A DNA stretch of 55,031 nucleotides from Halobacteriales archaeon QS_4_66_20 (GTDB lineage Archaea > Halobacteriota > Halobacteria > Halobacteriales > Haloarculaceae): the NCBI GenBank assembly GCA_003021015.1, contig PXRK01000046.1:1-55031 (forward strand). Reading direction: 5' to 3'. The notes under the pieces are model-generated. The model ran no database searches. It saw only the letters and a program-made list of their open reading frames with translations, and had not been told where the DNA came from. Made by a program: the position numbers and the translations under genes. Positions 1 to 8,496 of the stretch are shown here, piece by piece. Each line of letters starts with the position of its first letter. The stretch's first letter is position 1.

Positions 1-1
1 G

Positions 2-157
2 ACCGTCAAGCAGCTCGTGGGTGCCGAGACGGCCCAGCGACTCCGCCTCCTCAAGTCGGATCTCGAGGACGAGCCGCTCGAACTCGGTGCGCCCGACGAT
101 GACGTCGACATCTACGGTGGTGACGCGACGACGGTCGCGACTGACGCCGACGAGTGA
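2..157 (+). CDS. C-terminal end of an unknown protein (truncated by window start)
   Basis: An open frame enters from the left edge and stops with TGA at 155-157. About 51 residues are visible, beginning TVKQLVGAETAQRLRLLKSD and ending in a very acidic tail, as is usual for haloarchaeal proteins. The visible part shows no recognisable motif. Its stop codon shares one base with the start codon of the downstream PIN-domain gene, so the two are almost certainly co-transcribed and translationally coupled. From that arrangement it could be the antitoxin or regulatory partner of the PIN protein, but this is inference from context only. Confidence 0.6.
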   Translation, partial: TVKQLVGAETAQRLRLLKSDLEDEPLELGAPDDDVDIYGGDATTVATDADE

Positions 158-726
158 TGAGCGGGGCGCGCCTGCGGACGGTCGTCGCCGATACGAGTGC
201 ACTCGTCAGCCTCGGCGTCCCTCGTGCCGACGCGGACTACGACACCGATATGGCCCCGGACCCTCTCCAGTATCTACTCACTTCGTGTGACGTCTCGGTA
301 CCGCCAGCAGTCGTCTCGGAACTACAGGACCTTACGCAGTATCGGGATATCCACGGCGCCGCAGCGACCAACGTCCTCGCCGCTCGTGACCACTACACGG
401 TCGAAGATCCCTACGAGCGAGACGAGACGCCCGATTCACGGCCGACATTCGGCCTCGACGACGGCGAAACCGACGGGATCGTTCTCGCGAACGCACTCGG
501 CGTCGACGGGTTCCTGACCGACGAGTTCGGCGGCACGAACTTCGCGCTCGTCCATGCCGCCCTCCAGGGCCCGCGCATCGTTCCGACGCCACGACTGCTC
601 TGTGATTATTCTCGCAATGGCTACATGACCGTCGAGGACGCTCGCCGGCTCATTACGACGATCAGTCCACATCGTAGCTGGGAGAATAGTCCCTACGTCG
701 CGCAGCTACTGGCGCATCTCGAATGA
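157..726 (+). CDS. PIN-domain protein, VapC/DUF3368-like
   Basis: The protein has 189 residues. It begins with the PIN signature VVADTSALVSL (Asp near residue 12), has an acidic residue in VVSEL, and a later block LDDGETDGIVLANALGVDGF followed by LTDE that supplies the remaining acidic residues expected in a PIN nuclease site. PIN proteins are Mg2+-dependent RNases, often toxins of VapBC pairs. At about 190 residues it is longer than a classic VapC (about 130) and closer to the DUF3368-like branch. The start was taken at ATG 157, which overlaps the stop of the preceding gene; a GTG at 154 would add one residue. It may be a toxin or an RNA-processing enzyme; the partner lies mostly outside the window. 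Confidence 0.75.
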   Translation: MSGARLRTVVADTSALVSLGVPRADADYDTDMAPDPLQYLLTSCDVSVPPAVVSELQDLTQYRDIHGAAATNVLAARDHYTVEDPYERDETPDSRPTFGLDDGETDGIVLANALGVDGFLTDEFGGTNFALVHAALQGPRIVPTPRLLCDYSRNGYMTVEDARRLITTISPHRSWENSPYVAQLLAHLE

Positions 727-732
727 TCCTTC

Positions 733-782
733 ATACAGTCGTTCGTGATTCAGTACCGCTACGGTGTCACAGTTCGTGCGTC
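733..782 (+). repeat. Fragment of dispersed palindromic-arm element (type E arm)
   Basis: The left arm ATACAGTCGTTCGTGATT and about 50 bp of interior match, on the reverse strand, the right side of the element at 15896-16116 with only a few differences. No clear right arm follows, so this is a truncated copy. It sits between the convergent 3' ends of the PIN gene and the helicase gene. Confidence 0.65.
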
Positions 783-821
783 AGAAAAAACTGATGAACG
801 TGCAACAGGTCATATGAGTGC

Positions 822-3557
822 TCAGGTGCGCGATTTCTCGCGGTCCTGTCCCTCGATCTCGTCGAGCACACGCTGGTGGAACTCCTGGAGCACCGCGGAC
901 TCGTCCTCCGCGAGTACGACGTCGGAGGCCATCAGCGTCGCCAGGCCGAACGCCTTCGGCGTCGGCGAATCGACCCGGGTCGATGCCACCCTGATCTCGC
1001 CCGACTGGATGCCAGCGACGACGTCCTCGATTCCCGCGACGTTGAGTTTGTCCTCCAGAATCTCGCGGTAGGTCTCCTCGATGACCGCGAACGCTTCGAG
1101 GTCCTCCGCAAACCCCAGCAGCATCTCGCTGTTGACCTGCTGTTCGCTCGCGGACTTCTCGTAGCCCTTGTAGCGTTTGAGGATCATCAGCGAGCGGGTC
1201 GCGTTGATCCGGAAGTACCGCTGCAGCAGGTCGGTGCCGTCGAGGCTCGCCCGCAGGTCCGCGCGCACCTCCGCGGGCTCGATGGATTCGAGGATGCCAG
1301 CCAGGTCGACTTTCCGGTTCAGCGGCAAGGAGAGGGTGAACCCGTGGTCGGCGACGGCGACTTTCACGTTCGCGTTTGCCTCCTGGGCGCACCGGTAGGC
1401 CAGCAGCCGCGAGAGACCGTCGTTGAACCGCCGGCCGTAGTTCGAGTGGACGTAGTAGTGGCGCTCGTACTCGTCGTGGTCCAGTTCCTCCTCGATGACG
1501 AGCCGACTGTGGGTGCTGACGCTCTCCGACCCGGCGTAGCGGACCTGCTCGTCGAACATCCGGGTGATCGCCCGGACGCTGTGTTCGTCCAGCGGGAGCT
1601 CCCGCAGCCACACCCGCAGCTCCGAGCGACCGCCGCGGGCGAGCCGTTCGAGCAGTTCCCGCTGGAAGGCCAGTATCTCCCGCCCGAGGTCGTAGGAGAG
1701 GGGGAGCCGCTCGGAGAACCACGACGGCACCGTCGGGCGGGCGGCTGTCCGGTCGACGTACACCTTCGACCCGCGCCGGTAGCGGTACTCGAAGCGGTCG
1801 CCGCCGAGCACGAACACGTCGCCCCCTTCGAGCGTGTCGAGGTACTCCTCGTCGAGCTGGCCGACCCACTCGTCGCCGGTCCGGGTGAACACGTCGCAGG
1901 TGAACGAATCGGGGATCGTCCCGATGTTCGTCATGTAGATCACGCGAGCGAGGCGGCCGCGCTTGCCGATCAGCGGCTCCCCGACGTCGAACTCGTCGTA
2001 GTGGTACTCGCCGTCCGGCGCGTCGTTCGTGTCCCGCCAGATCTTCGCGTAGACGTTTTTCGCCTCCATCCCCTCGTAGTCCGCAGTGAGGTACCGACAG
2101 AGCTGCTCCCACTCCTCGTTGCCGTACTCGCGGTAGGGGTACGCTCGCTCCAGGATGTTGCGGATGTCGGCCTCCGGACGGGGGCCGTTGATCGCCATGC
2201 CGTAGACGTGCTGTGCGGCGACGTCCTGGGCGTTCTCGGGGACGAACACCCGGTCGACAAAGCCCTCCTCGGCCTTCGTGAGCATCACCGCACACTCGAT
2301 CAGTTCGTCGCGGTCCAGCGCGAACACGCGCCCGGTGACCGTCTCGCCGAGCTGGTGGCCGGCCCGGCCCACCCGCTGGAGCAGCGCTGCGACGGATTTG
2401 GGCGAGCCCACCTGCACCACCAGGTCGATGTACGGCATGTCGATGCCCAGCTCCAGCGACGTCGACGTCGTGACGACGTCCAGTTCCCCGCGCTTGAGGT
2501 CCTCCTCGATGGCCTGGCGTTTCTCCTTGGCGAGGCTGCCGTGGTGACAGCCGGAGTTGTCCTCGTCGTAGGCGTCGAACCGCTCGCGGAGGTTGTGCAG
2601 CACGCGCTCGGCGCCCGAGCGGGTGTTCGTGAACACGAGCGTGTTGGTGTGGTCCCCCACGAGGTCGTGCAGCTGCCGGTAGAACCGGTCGTTGACCACG
2701 TCCGCGGGCGTGTCGATGAGGTCGTCGGCCGGGCAGGTCAGTTCCATGTCGAACTCCCGGACGAACCGGGTGTCGACGAGTTCGTACTCCCGGGGCTCAC
2801 CGCCGGGCTCGGCCCGACCCACGAGGAACTTCGCCATCGCGTCCAGCGGCTCGACCGTCGCCGAGCAGCCGATCCGCGTCGGCGAGCCGTCCGCGAGCGC
2901 TTCCAGTCGCTCTAGCGACACCGCCAGGTGGGTGCCGCGCTTGTTCTCCGCGAGGCTGTGGATCTCGTCGACGATGACGTACTCGACGGTCCGGAGCTTC
3001 TCGCGGAACTTCGGGGAGTTGAGCAGGATCGCCAGGGTTTCCGGCGTCGTGTTCAGGATGTGTGGCGTCTCGGTGAGCATCGCCTGGCGCTCGCTGTCGT
3101 CGGTGTCGCCGTGCCGGATCGCGTGACGGATCTCGACGTCCTCGCCGCGGTCGGCGAGCTTCTCGGTGATCCCCTCGAGGGGGACCTCCAGGTTCCGGTG
3201 GATGTCGTTGGCGAGTGACTTCAGCGGCGAGACGTACAGGCAGTAGACGCTGTTCTCGAGGCCTTCCTCTGTCCGGTCGCGGCGAAACAGTTCGTTGATG
3301 ATGCTGCAGTAGCCCGAGAGCGTCTTGCCACTTCCCGTCGGCGACGCCACGAGCGCGTTTTCGCCCTCGTGGATAAGCGGGATCGCCTCCTTCTGTGGGG
3401 GCGTGAAGAAGCCGCCGTTCTGGGGAACGAACTCGCCGAACTGCTCGACCCACCACTCCTGGACAACCGGCTCCAGCAGTTCGAGCACATCGGCGTCGTC
3501 GACCTCTCGGCGGTCGAACTCATCTACGTCGCTGGCGATCCCGTCGGCGTCTCCCAT
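822..3557 (-). CDS. lhr: Lhr-family ATP-dependent helicase
   Basis: A superfamily 2 DNA/RNA helicase of 911 residues, predicted to be cytoplasmic and to work in DNA repair or recombination as Lhr-type enzymes do. Visible motifs are a Q-like segment FTPPQKEAIP (about 51-60), Walker A ASPTGSGKT (71-79), SPLKSLAND (motif Ia), TPETLA (motif Ib), the DEIH box (197-200), GCSAT (motif III), and QRVGRAGH (motif VI, 394-401). Beyond the two RecA domains lies a long C-terminal part of about 500 residues that matches the Lhr-core layout (winged helix plus DUF4145/Lhr C-terminal region). The start ATG at 3557 gives an acidic N-terminus. It is a single-gene unit and converges with the PIN gene. Confidence 0.9.
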   Translation of the reverse strand: MGDADGIASDVDEFDRREVDDADVLELLEPVVQEWWVEQFGEFVPQNGGFFTPPQKEAIPLIHEGENALVASPTGSGKTLSGYCSIINELFRRDRTEEGLENSVYCLYVSPLKSLANDIHRNLEVPLEGITEKLADRGEDVEIRHAIRHGDTDDSERQAMLTETPHILNTTPETLAILLNSPKFREKLRTVEYVIVDEIHSLAENKRGTHLAVSLERLEALADGSPTRIGCSATVEPLDAMAKFLVGRAEPGGEPREYELVDTRFVREFDMELTCPADDLIDTPADVVNDRFYRQLHDLVGDHTNTLVFTNTRSGAERVLHNLRERFDAYDEDNSGCHHGSLAKEKRQAIEEDLKRGELDVVTTSTSLELGIDMPYIDLVVQVGSPKSVAALLQRVGRAGHQLGETVTGRVFALDRDELIECAVMLTKAEEGFVDRVFVPENAQDVAAQHVYGMAINGPRPEADIRNILERAYPYREYGNEEWEQLCRYLTADYEGMEAKNVYAKIWRDTNDAPDGEYHYDEFDVGEPLIGKRGRLARVIYMTNIGTIPDSFTCDVFTRTGDEWVGQLDEEYLDTLEGGDVFVLGGDRFEYRYRRGSKVYVDRTAARPTVPSWFSERLPLSYDLGREILAFQRELLERLARGGRSELRVWLRELPLDEHSVRAITRMFDEQVRYAGSESVSTHSRLVIEEELDHDEYERHYYVHSNYGRRFNDGLSRLLAYRCAQEANANVKVAVADHGFTLSLPLNRKVDLAGILESIEPAEVRADLRASLDGTDLLQRYFRINATRSLMILKRYKGYEKSASEQQVNSEMLLGFAEDLEAFAVIEETYREILEDKLNVAGIEDVVAGIQSGEIRVASTRVDSPTPKAFGLATLMASDVVLAEDESAVLQEFHQRVLDEIEGQDREKSRT

Positions 3558-3687
3558 CCTCTCTGGTCGGTCCGACGGGCTGCAGTTCCTTGGACGTTTG
3601 GAGTGTCCGGTAAGAGTGAAATGAAACTGGGAAGGCCCCCGATACTGGAGCCTACTCGTTTATTACACCGGCAGAACAACTCCCGGT

Positions 3688-4878
3688 ATGGAGTTCAGCC
3701 GCTCGACCGAGCAACGACAGATCACGGAGATGGTCGCGGAGTTCGCCGACGAGGAGATCCGCCCGCGTGCGGCCGAGATCGACGAGACCGACGAGTTTCC
3801 CTGGGATTTGGTCGAGGAGATGGCCGAGCTGGGCCTGATGGGGATGCCGATCCCCGAGGAGTACGGCGGCGCCGGCCTCGACTACCACTCCTACGCGGCG
3901 GCGCTGGAGGAGATCTCGCGGGGCAGCGGCGGCCTCGGCACGGTCGTCGCCGCCCACATCTCGCTGGCGTGCAACATGATCTACGAGTTCGGTGACGAGG
4001 CCCAGAAGGAGGAGTTCCTGACGCCGCTGGCCGAGGGCCACGAAATCGGCGCGTTCGCGCTGTCGGAGGCCGGCGCCGGCAGCGACGTCCCCTCCATGGA
4101 GACGACCGCCACCCGGGACACCGCCGAGCAACGCTCGGCGAGCCCCGAACCGACCGAAGCAGTTCAGGACGGCGACGAGTACGTCATCGACGGCGGGAAG
4201 CTCTGGATCTCCAACGGATCGGTCGCGGACACGGTGATCGTCTTCGCCAAGACCGACCCCGAGGCTGGCGGCAAGGGCATCTCCTCGTTTATCGTCCGTC
4301 CGGAGGAAGACGACGGGTTCATCGTCGAGGGCACCGAGCACAAGCTCGGCGACAAGGGCTGTCCGACCGCCGAACTCCGGTTCGACGGCCTCCGCGTGCC
4401 CGCCAACCGCCTGCTCGGCGAGGAGAACCGGGGGCTGGTGCAGGCGCTGAAGACGCTCAACGGCGGCCGGATCACCATCGCCGCCCGCGGCGTCGGGATC
4501 GCACAGGCCGCACTGGACGAGGCGCTTGGGTACGCCCAGGACCGCGAGCAGTTCGACCAGCCGATCAGTGAGTTCCAGGCGATCCAGCACAAACTCGCCG
4601 ACATGGACACGAAGACGAACGCCGCCCGGATGCTGATGCACCTCGCCGCCGACAGGAAGATGCGCGGCGAGGAGTTCGTCAAGGAGGCCGCCCAGGCGAA
4701 GCTGTACGCCTCCGAGGTGTCCCGCGAGGTCGCAAACGAGGGGATCCAGATCCACGGCGGCTACGGCTACACCAAGGACTTTCCCGCCGAGCGGTTCTAC
4801 CGCGACGCCAAGCTCAACGAGATCTACGAGGGGACCAGCGAGATCCTCCGCAACACGATCGCTGACCAGCTGCTATAG
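3688..4878 (+). CDS. acyl-CoA dehydrogenase
   Basis: A 396-residue FAD-dependent acyl-CoA dehydrogenase that would introduce the alpha-beta double bond in an acyl-CoA and pass electrons to an electron-transfer flavoprotein. The N-terminal helical domain is followed by the flavin/substrate block [10 protein letters not shown] and the [11 protein letters not shown] segment. The C-terminal domain holds [10 protein letters not shown] and ends with [11 protein letters not shown], in which Glu-381 is the expected catalytic base. Length is normal apart from an insert of about 20 residues (around residues 138-157, rich in Ala, Glu and Pro) just before the DEYVIDG strand, which is probably a surface loop. 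It is a stand-alone gene; no ETF or thiolase gene lies beside it. Substrate chain length cannot be read from the sequence. Confidence 0.93.
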   Translation: MEFSRSTEQRQITEMVAEFADEEIRPRAAEIDETDEFPWDLVEEMAELGLMGMPIPEEYGGAGLDYHSYAAALEEISRGSGGLGTVVAAHISLACNMIYEFGDEAQKEEFLTPLAEGHEIGAFALSEAGAGSDVPSMETTATRDTAEQRSASPEPTEAVQDGDEYVIDGGKLWISNGSVADTVIVFAKTDPEAGGKGISSFIVRPEEDDGFIVEGTEHKLGDKGCPTAELRFDGLRVPANRLLGEENRGLVQALKTLNGGRITIAARGVGIAQAALDEALGYAQDREQFDQPISEFQAIQHKLADMDTKTNAARMLMHLAADRKMRGEEFVKEAAQAKLYASEVSREVANEGIQIHGGYGYTKDFPAERFYRDAKLNEIYEGTSEILRNTIADQLL

Positions 4879-4960
4879 TAACTACTCGGCGTTGTCGTCG
4901 GGAACGCCAAAACCGAAGCTTTCAATCACACGTAGTCGTAAGCGCCACTCGTAGCCAACT

Positions 4961-5320
4961 ATGAACCGTATCGACGGCGGTAGACGGGCGCTGTCGCAGG
5001 CCAGCGGTGCGTGGCTGGGGCGGGTCATCGCTGACTGTGTCAGTGACGACAGCTCCAGTGCCCGTCGGAGACGGCGCGGGCGTATCTCAGAGGCGTCCGG
5101 GCCGGCCGCCAGCCGCGTCAACACGGCGACTGGGACGCGGGCGGACGGGGACAGCACAGTTCCCGGCCCGGCCGGCAGTGGCGGCGCGGACGCCTACCGT
5201 TGGGACGGTCTCCCAGACACCAATCGGGCAATGCAGTGCGGTGATCGTCACACGACCGATCGGCAGTGCGCCGGCCGGTGTCCGACCGGTCGCGCGCGAG
5301 CGCACAGGAGGGTAATCTAA
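4961..5320 (+). CDS. small hypothetical protein ahead of the redox operon
   Basis: An open frame of 119 codons whose TAA stop overlaps by one base the ATG of the iron-sulfur gene, which suggests coupling. Third-position GC is fairly high in the first two thirds. The product is Arg-rich rather than acidic, which is unusual here, and it has no domain I recognise; scattered Cys residues do not form a clear metal motif. It may be a real small protein or a 5' leader. Confidence is low. Confidence 0.35.
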   Translation: MNRIDGGRRALSQASGAWLGRVIADCVSDDSSSARRRRRGRISEASGPAASRVNTATGTRADGDSTVPGPAGSGGADAYRWDGLPDTNRAMQCGDRHTTDRQCAGRCPTGRARAHRRVI

Positions 5321-6801
5321 TGAGTACAGAGGACACACAAGACGACGAACCACGACACCCATACGAATCGGAGGATTCGTTCCACCCGCTCGGGGAAGAA
5401 TGGGAAGACCGGATGCGCGAGGAGCTCGAGGACACGGAGTACGACGCTGACCTCGGCATGCAGATGGCCCGGGACGCCCAGCGGCTGGTCGCCGGCGAAA
5501 TCTCCGAGGAGGAGTTCTACGCGGAGTATCACGACGACGTCGAGGAGGAGTTCGAGGCCGACGACCGACCGCTGTTCGACGACGTCGACCCCGCCGAGTG
5601 GGACGACATCGAGGACGAGTCGGTAGCTGAATCGCTCGCGGAGGCGGACCTCCAGGGCGACGAAACCTCGCGCCGTGAGATGATGAAAAAGATGGGCGCC
5701 GGCGCGGCCTTTTTGGGGTACGGTGCCTACGCGACGTACGACTTCCAGCCAGCGGACGGCGCCCCGGACAACGTCAGCGGCATCCGGCCGGCGCCGAAAG
5801 ACGAGCGCGAGCACCGCTGGGGGATGGTCATCGATCTCCAGCGCTGTGACAGCTGTCTGGCCTGCGTCGCCGGCTGTATCGACGAGAACGGCACCTCGAC
5901 AGGGGCCAACTGGATGTACGTCTTCACCTACGAGGACGAGGACAGCGAACAGGAGAACTTCCTGGTGCGGCCCTGTCAGCACTGTTCGAACGCCCCGTGT
6001 GCGAAGGTCTGTCCCGTCCGGGCACGGCACACTCGGGGGAAGGACGGCCTCGTGCTGACCGACTACGAGACCTGTATCGGCTGCCGGTACTGCCAGGTCG
6101 CCTGTCCCTACGGCGTCAACTACTTCCAGTGGGGCGAACCCGACGTGGAGATGAGCCGGCTCGAGCACCTCGACATGCGGCCCGAAGAGGTCCGGCAACT
6201 CGAGGGCGGCGACTACGGGGATCGTGACTCCGAACGGTACCAGGAGCTCTCGGATGCCAACGACCACGTCTACGACTACCGCGGCCGCTGGACGGACAGC
6301 CGCCCGCCCCAGGGGACGATGGGCAAGTGTACGATGTGCCCCTCGCGACAGGACGGCCACACCGACAACCCCAAGGGTACTGTCGCCTGCATGGACGCCT
6401 GCGACGCGCAGGGCATGAGCGCGATCCACTTCGGCGACCTCGACGACGAGGAGAGCCGCGCGAACCGCTACCTGCGCCGCCGGACCGAGGTCGAGCGGAC
6501 CGTCCTCGAGAAATGGGAAGGCGTGGAGGACGATGACCTCGACATCGAGACGACCGCGAGCCCGACGTCGGAGATCTCCACGTTCCGGCTGCTGGAGGAC
6601 CTCGGCACGCAGCCGAACATCGTCTACCTCGGCAACGAGCCGGGGCCGAACGCGGAGCAGAGCGAGCCGCCGACGCCGTACGAGGTGTACAGCGGCAGCA
6701 ACAACAAGTGGGGCGTCGAGGTGGTCGACGAGCGCAAGGAGCACCTCGACTACGGGCCGAGCGGACCGCCCGAACAAGAGGGCGAAGAAGGGGGTGAGTG
6801 A
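5320..6801 (+). CDS. 4Fe-4S dicluster-type iron-sulfur protein with Tat anchor (PsrB/DmsB/NrfC-like)
   Basis: A 493-residue electron-transfer subunit. Residues 1-115 form an extremely acidic N-terminal domain. A twin-arginine motif SRREMMKKMG (117-126) with a short hydrophobic stretch follows, so the Tat signal is internal and may remain as a membrane anchor. The remainder carries four groups of cysteines: CDSCLACVAGC (176-186), CQHCSNAPCAKVCP, CIGCRYCQVACP, and CTMC plus CMDAC. That is the pattern for four 4Fe-4S clusters. Start at ATG 5320, with a strong AGGAGG-type site about 10 bases upstream, rather than ATG 5266. The stop overlaps the next gene region. The product likely shuttles electrons between a membrane quinol subunit (next gene) and an unknown partner outside the membrane. 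Confidence 0.88.
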   Translation: MSTEDTQDDEPRHPYESEDSFHPLGEEWEDRMREELEDTEYDADLGMQMARDAQRLVAGEISEEEFYAEYHDDVEEEFEADDRPLFDDVDPAEWDDIEDESVAESLAEADLQGDETSRREMMKKMGAGAAFLGYGAYATYDFQPADGAPDNVSGIRPAPKDEREHRWGMVIDLQRCDSCLACVAGCIDENGTSTGANWMYVFTYEDEDSEQENFLVRPCQHCSNAPCAKVCPVRARHTRGKDGLVLTDYETCIGCRYCQVACPYGVNYFQWGEPDVEMSRLEHLDMRPEEVRQLEGGDYGDRDSERYQELSDANDHVYDYRGRWTDSRPPQGTMGKCTMCPSRQDGHTDNPKGTVACMDACDAQGMSAIHFGDLDDEESRANRYLRRRTEVERTVLEKWEGVEDDDLDIETTASPTSEISTFRLLEDLGTQPNIVYLGNEPGPNAEQSEPPTPYEVYSGSNNKWGVEVVDERKEHLDYGPSGPPEQEGEEGGE

Positions 6802-6803
6802 GG

Positions 6804-8147
6804 ATGGCGACGAGCCCCGGCGAACCCGAGGACATCCTCCGGCCGATCCTCAACACCTCCAAGAAGTACTACATCGCGTTCGGCATCGCCGCCGCAGTCG
6901 CGCTGCTGTGGTCCGCGGTGTACGGCTGGCAGCTCGAAGAGGGCCTGATCGTCACCAACCTCGCGGACTGGGGCAGCGGCGGCGGCAGCCCGTGGGGGCT
7001 GTACATCGGCGCGTTCATCTGGTGGGTCGGCATCGCCCACGGGGGGATCATCCTCTCGGCGGCGGTCCGGCTGTTCGGGATGAAGCGCTACCAGCCGGTC
7101 GCCCGCGTCGCCGAGCTGCTGACGCTCGGCGCGCTGAGCATGGCCGGTCTGTACATTCTCGTCCACATGGGTCGGCCAGACCGTCTCGTGCTGAGCGTCG
7201 TGCCGGCGTACCCCTGGACGGTCAGAACGTCACCGCTCGCGTGGGACGTGACCGTCATCACGTTGTACTTCGTGATGACAGCGACGTACCTCGGCCTGAC
7301 GATCCGGTACGACGTCTACCACCTGCGCGACCGCCTGCCCGACTACCTCGGCCCGTTCTACAGCCTGGTCACGCTGGGTTACAGCGAGACCGAAGAGCAG
7401 ATCATCGAGCGGATGGTCTGGTGGCTTGCGCTGGGCATCATCGTGCTGGCGCCGCTGTTGCTCCACGGTGGTGTGATCCCGTGGCTGTTCTCGCTGATCC
7501 CGTCGATGCCCGGCTGGGACGGCGGAGTCCAGGGGCCACAGTTCCTGACGATCGCACTGACGTCGGCGATCGCGGGCGTGATCATCATCTCGTACGCCCT
7601 GCGGTGGGGCTACGACTGGGACCACATCCTGACCGACGCCATGTTCAGGGGGCTGACGAACTGGCTGGGCCTGTTCGGCCTGCTGTTCCTCTGGCTGCAG
7701 CTCCAGCAGGTGATCAACGGCGTGTTCGCCGAACCGGTCGCCGGCAAGACGGCGATGGTCGCCCGGATCACACAGCCGTACTACATCGTCGCCATCGGGA
7801 CGGTCATCGTGATCCTGGCGTACGTGTTCGCCCAGGCCGTCGACCAGCGCCAGTTCAGCCTCGTCCGGTCGCTGGCGGCGTCGTTCCTGATGCTGTTTGC
7901 GACGCTGACCGAGAAGGTGCTGTTCGTCTTCGAGGGACTGCTGTACCCGCACTTCAGCCTCTACGAGGCGGTGCCGGGCCACTACTTCCCCAGCATCGTC
8001 GAGTTCTCCTCGCTGGCCGGGACGGTCTCGCTGTGTACGCTGTTCTTCCTGGTGATCGTCAAGCTGTTCCCGGTCGTGGAACTGCATGCGGTGGAGGATC
8101 ACCACGACGAGCACGAGGCTGCCCACGACGAGGAGGTGACGTCATGA
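6804..8147 (+). CDS. NrfD/PsrC-family quinol-interacting membrane subunit
   Basis: A 447-residue polytopic protein with about ten hydrophobic helices, from IAAAVALLWSAVYGW near the N-terminus to LCTLFFLVIVKLF near the C-terminus. An HGG and an HMGRPDR segment between helices are typical of the NrfD/PsrC/DmsC family, which oxidises or reduces quinones in the membrane. The His/Glu-rich tail EDHHDEHEAAHDEE is cytoplasmic or could bind metal. Start chosen at ATG 6804, three bases after the upstream stop, with GGGGGTGAG just before it; GTG 6798 is the alternative. It forms an operon with the iron-sulfur gene before it and the small membrane gene after it (4-base overlap). Confidence 0.9.
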   Translation: MATSPGEPEDILRPILNTSKKYYIAFGIAAAVALLWSAVYGWQLEEGLIVTNLADWGSGGGSPWGLYIGAFIWWVGIAHGGIILSAAVRLFGMKRYQPVARVAELLTLGALSMAGLYILVHMGRPDRLVLSVVPAYPWTVRTSPLAWDVTVITLYFVMTATYLGLTIRYDVYHLRDRLPDYLGPFYSLVTLGYSETEEQIIERMVWWLALGIIVLAPLLLHGGVIPWLFSLIPSMPGWDGGVQGPQFLTIALTSAIAGVIIISYALRWGYDWDHILTDAMFRGLTNWLGLFGLLFLWLQLQQVINGVFAEPVAGKTAMVARITQPYYIVAIGTVIVILAYVFAQAVDQRQFSLVRSLAASFLMLFATLTEKVLFVFEGLLYPHFSLYEAVPGHYFPSIVEFSSLAGTVSLCTLFFLVIVKLFPVVELHAVEDHHDEHEAAHDEEVTS

Positions 8148-8413
8148 TCCCTGCACTGCTAAACGCGGCGCTCGGCGTCGTTCCGCTCGCGACCAAGCTC
8201 GACCCCTGGGAGGTGATCCCGCCGGGCATGTGGCTGATCTTCGGCGTCATCGGCCTCCCGGTGTACGTCGCGTTCCTGGGCTGGTTCCTCGGCAAGCCCC
8301 GCCAGCTCAAAACAAGCGCGCTCGGCGTCACGCTGTTCCTGACGCTCGTGACGGCGCTGTGGGGCGGGCTGTTCGCGACCACGCTGGTCATCCGGATCAT
8401 GTTCTTCGGCTGA
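8144..8413 (+). CDS. small membrane protein of the redox operon
   Basis: An 89-residue protein with two clear membrane helices (MWLIFGVIGLPVYVAFLGWF and ALGVTLFLTLVTALWGGLF) joined by a short basic loop, and a weaker hydrophobic N-terminus. The start codon overlaps the stop of the NrfD-like gene (ATGA) and has a good AGGAGGTGA site. It is presumably an assembly or stabilising subunit of the iron-sulfur/NrfD complex. I do not recognise a named family. Confidence 0.75.
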   Translation: MIPALLNAALGVVPLATKLDPWEVIPPGMWLIFGVIGLPVYVAFLGWFLGKPRQLKTSALGVTLFLTLVTALWGGLFATTLVIRIMFFG

Positions 8414-8496
8414 CCGGCACCCTCGATTCTCCTGGGCCGATCCCGTCGTCGGCGCGAACCCGAAAAGGTCACCCGTCTACGCTCCTAACTTCAGGT

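Noticed and set aside
876-2915. A 679-codon open frame opposite the helicase
   Set aside because: Antisense shadow; no domain, and the helicase motifs on the other strand are unambiguous.
3652-4755. A 367-codon open frame opposite the acyl-CoA dehydrogenase
   Set aside because: Antisense shadow of a clear enzyme gene.
6533-8143. The long frame extending the 89-residue membrane protein upstream
   Set aside because: The upstream part is an Arg-rich out-of-frame reading of the iron-sulfur and NrfD genes. The true start is the ATG at 8144 with its own ribosome-binding site.
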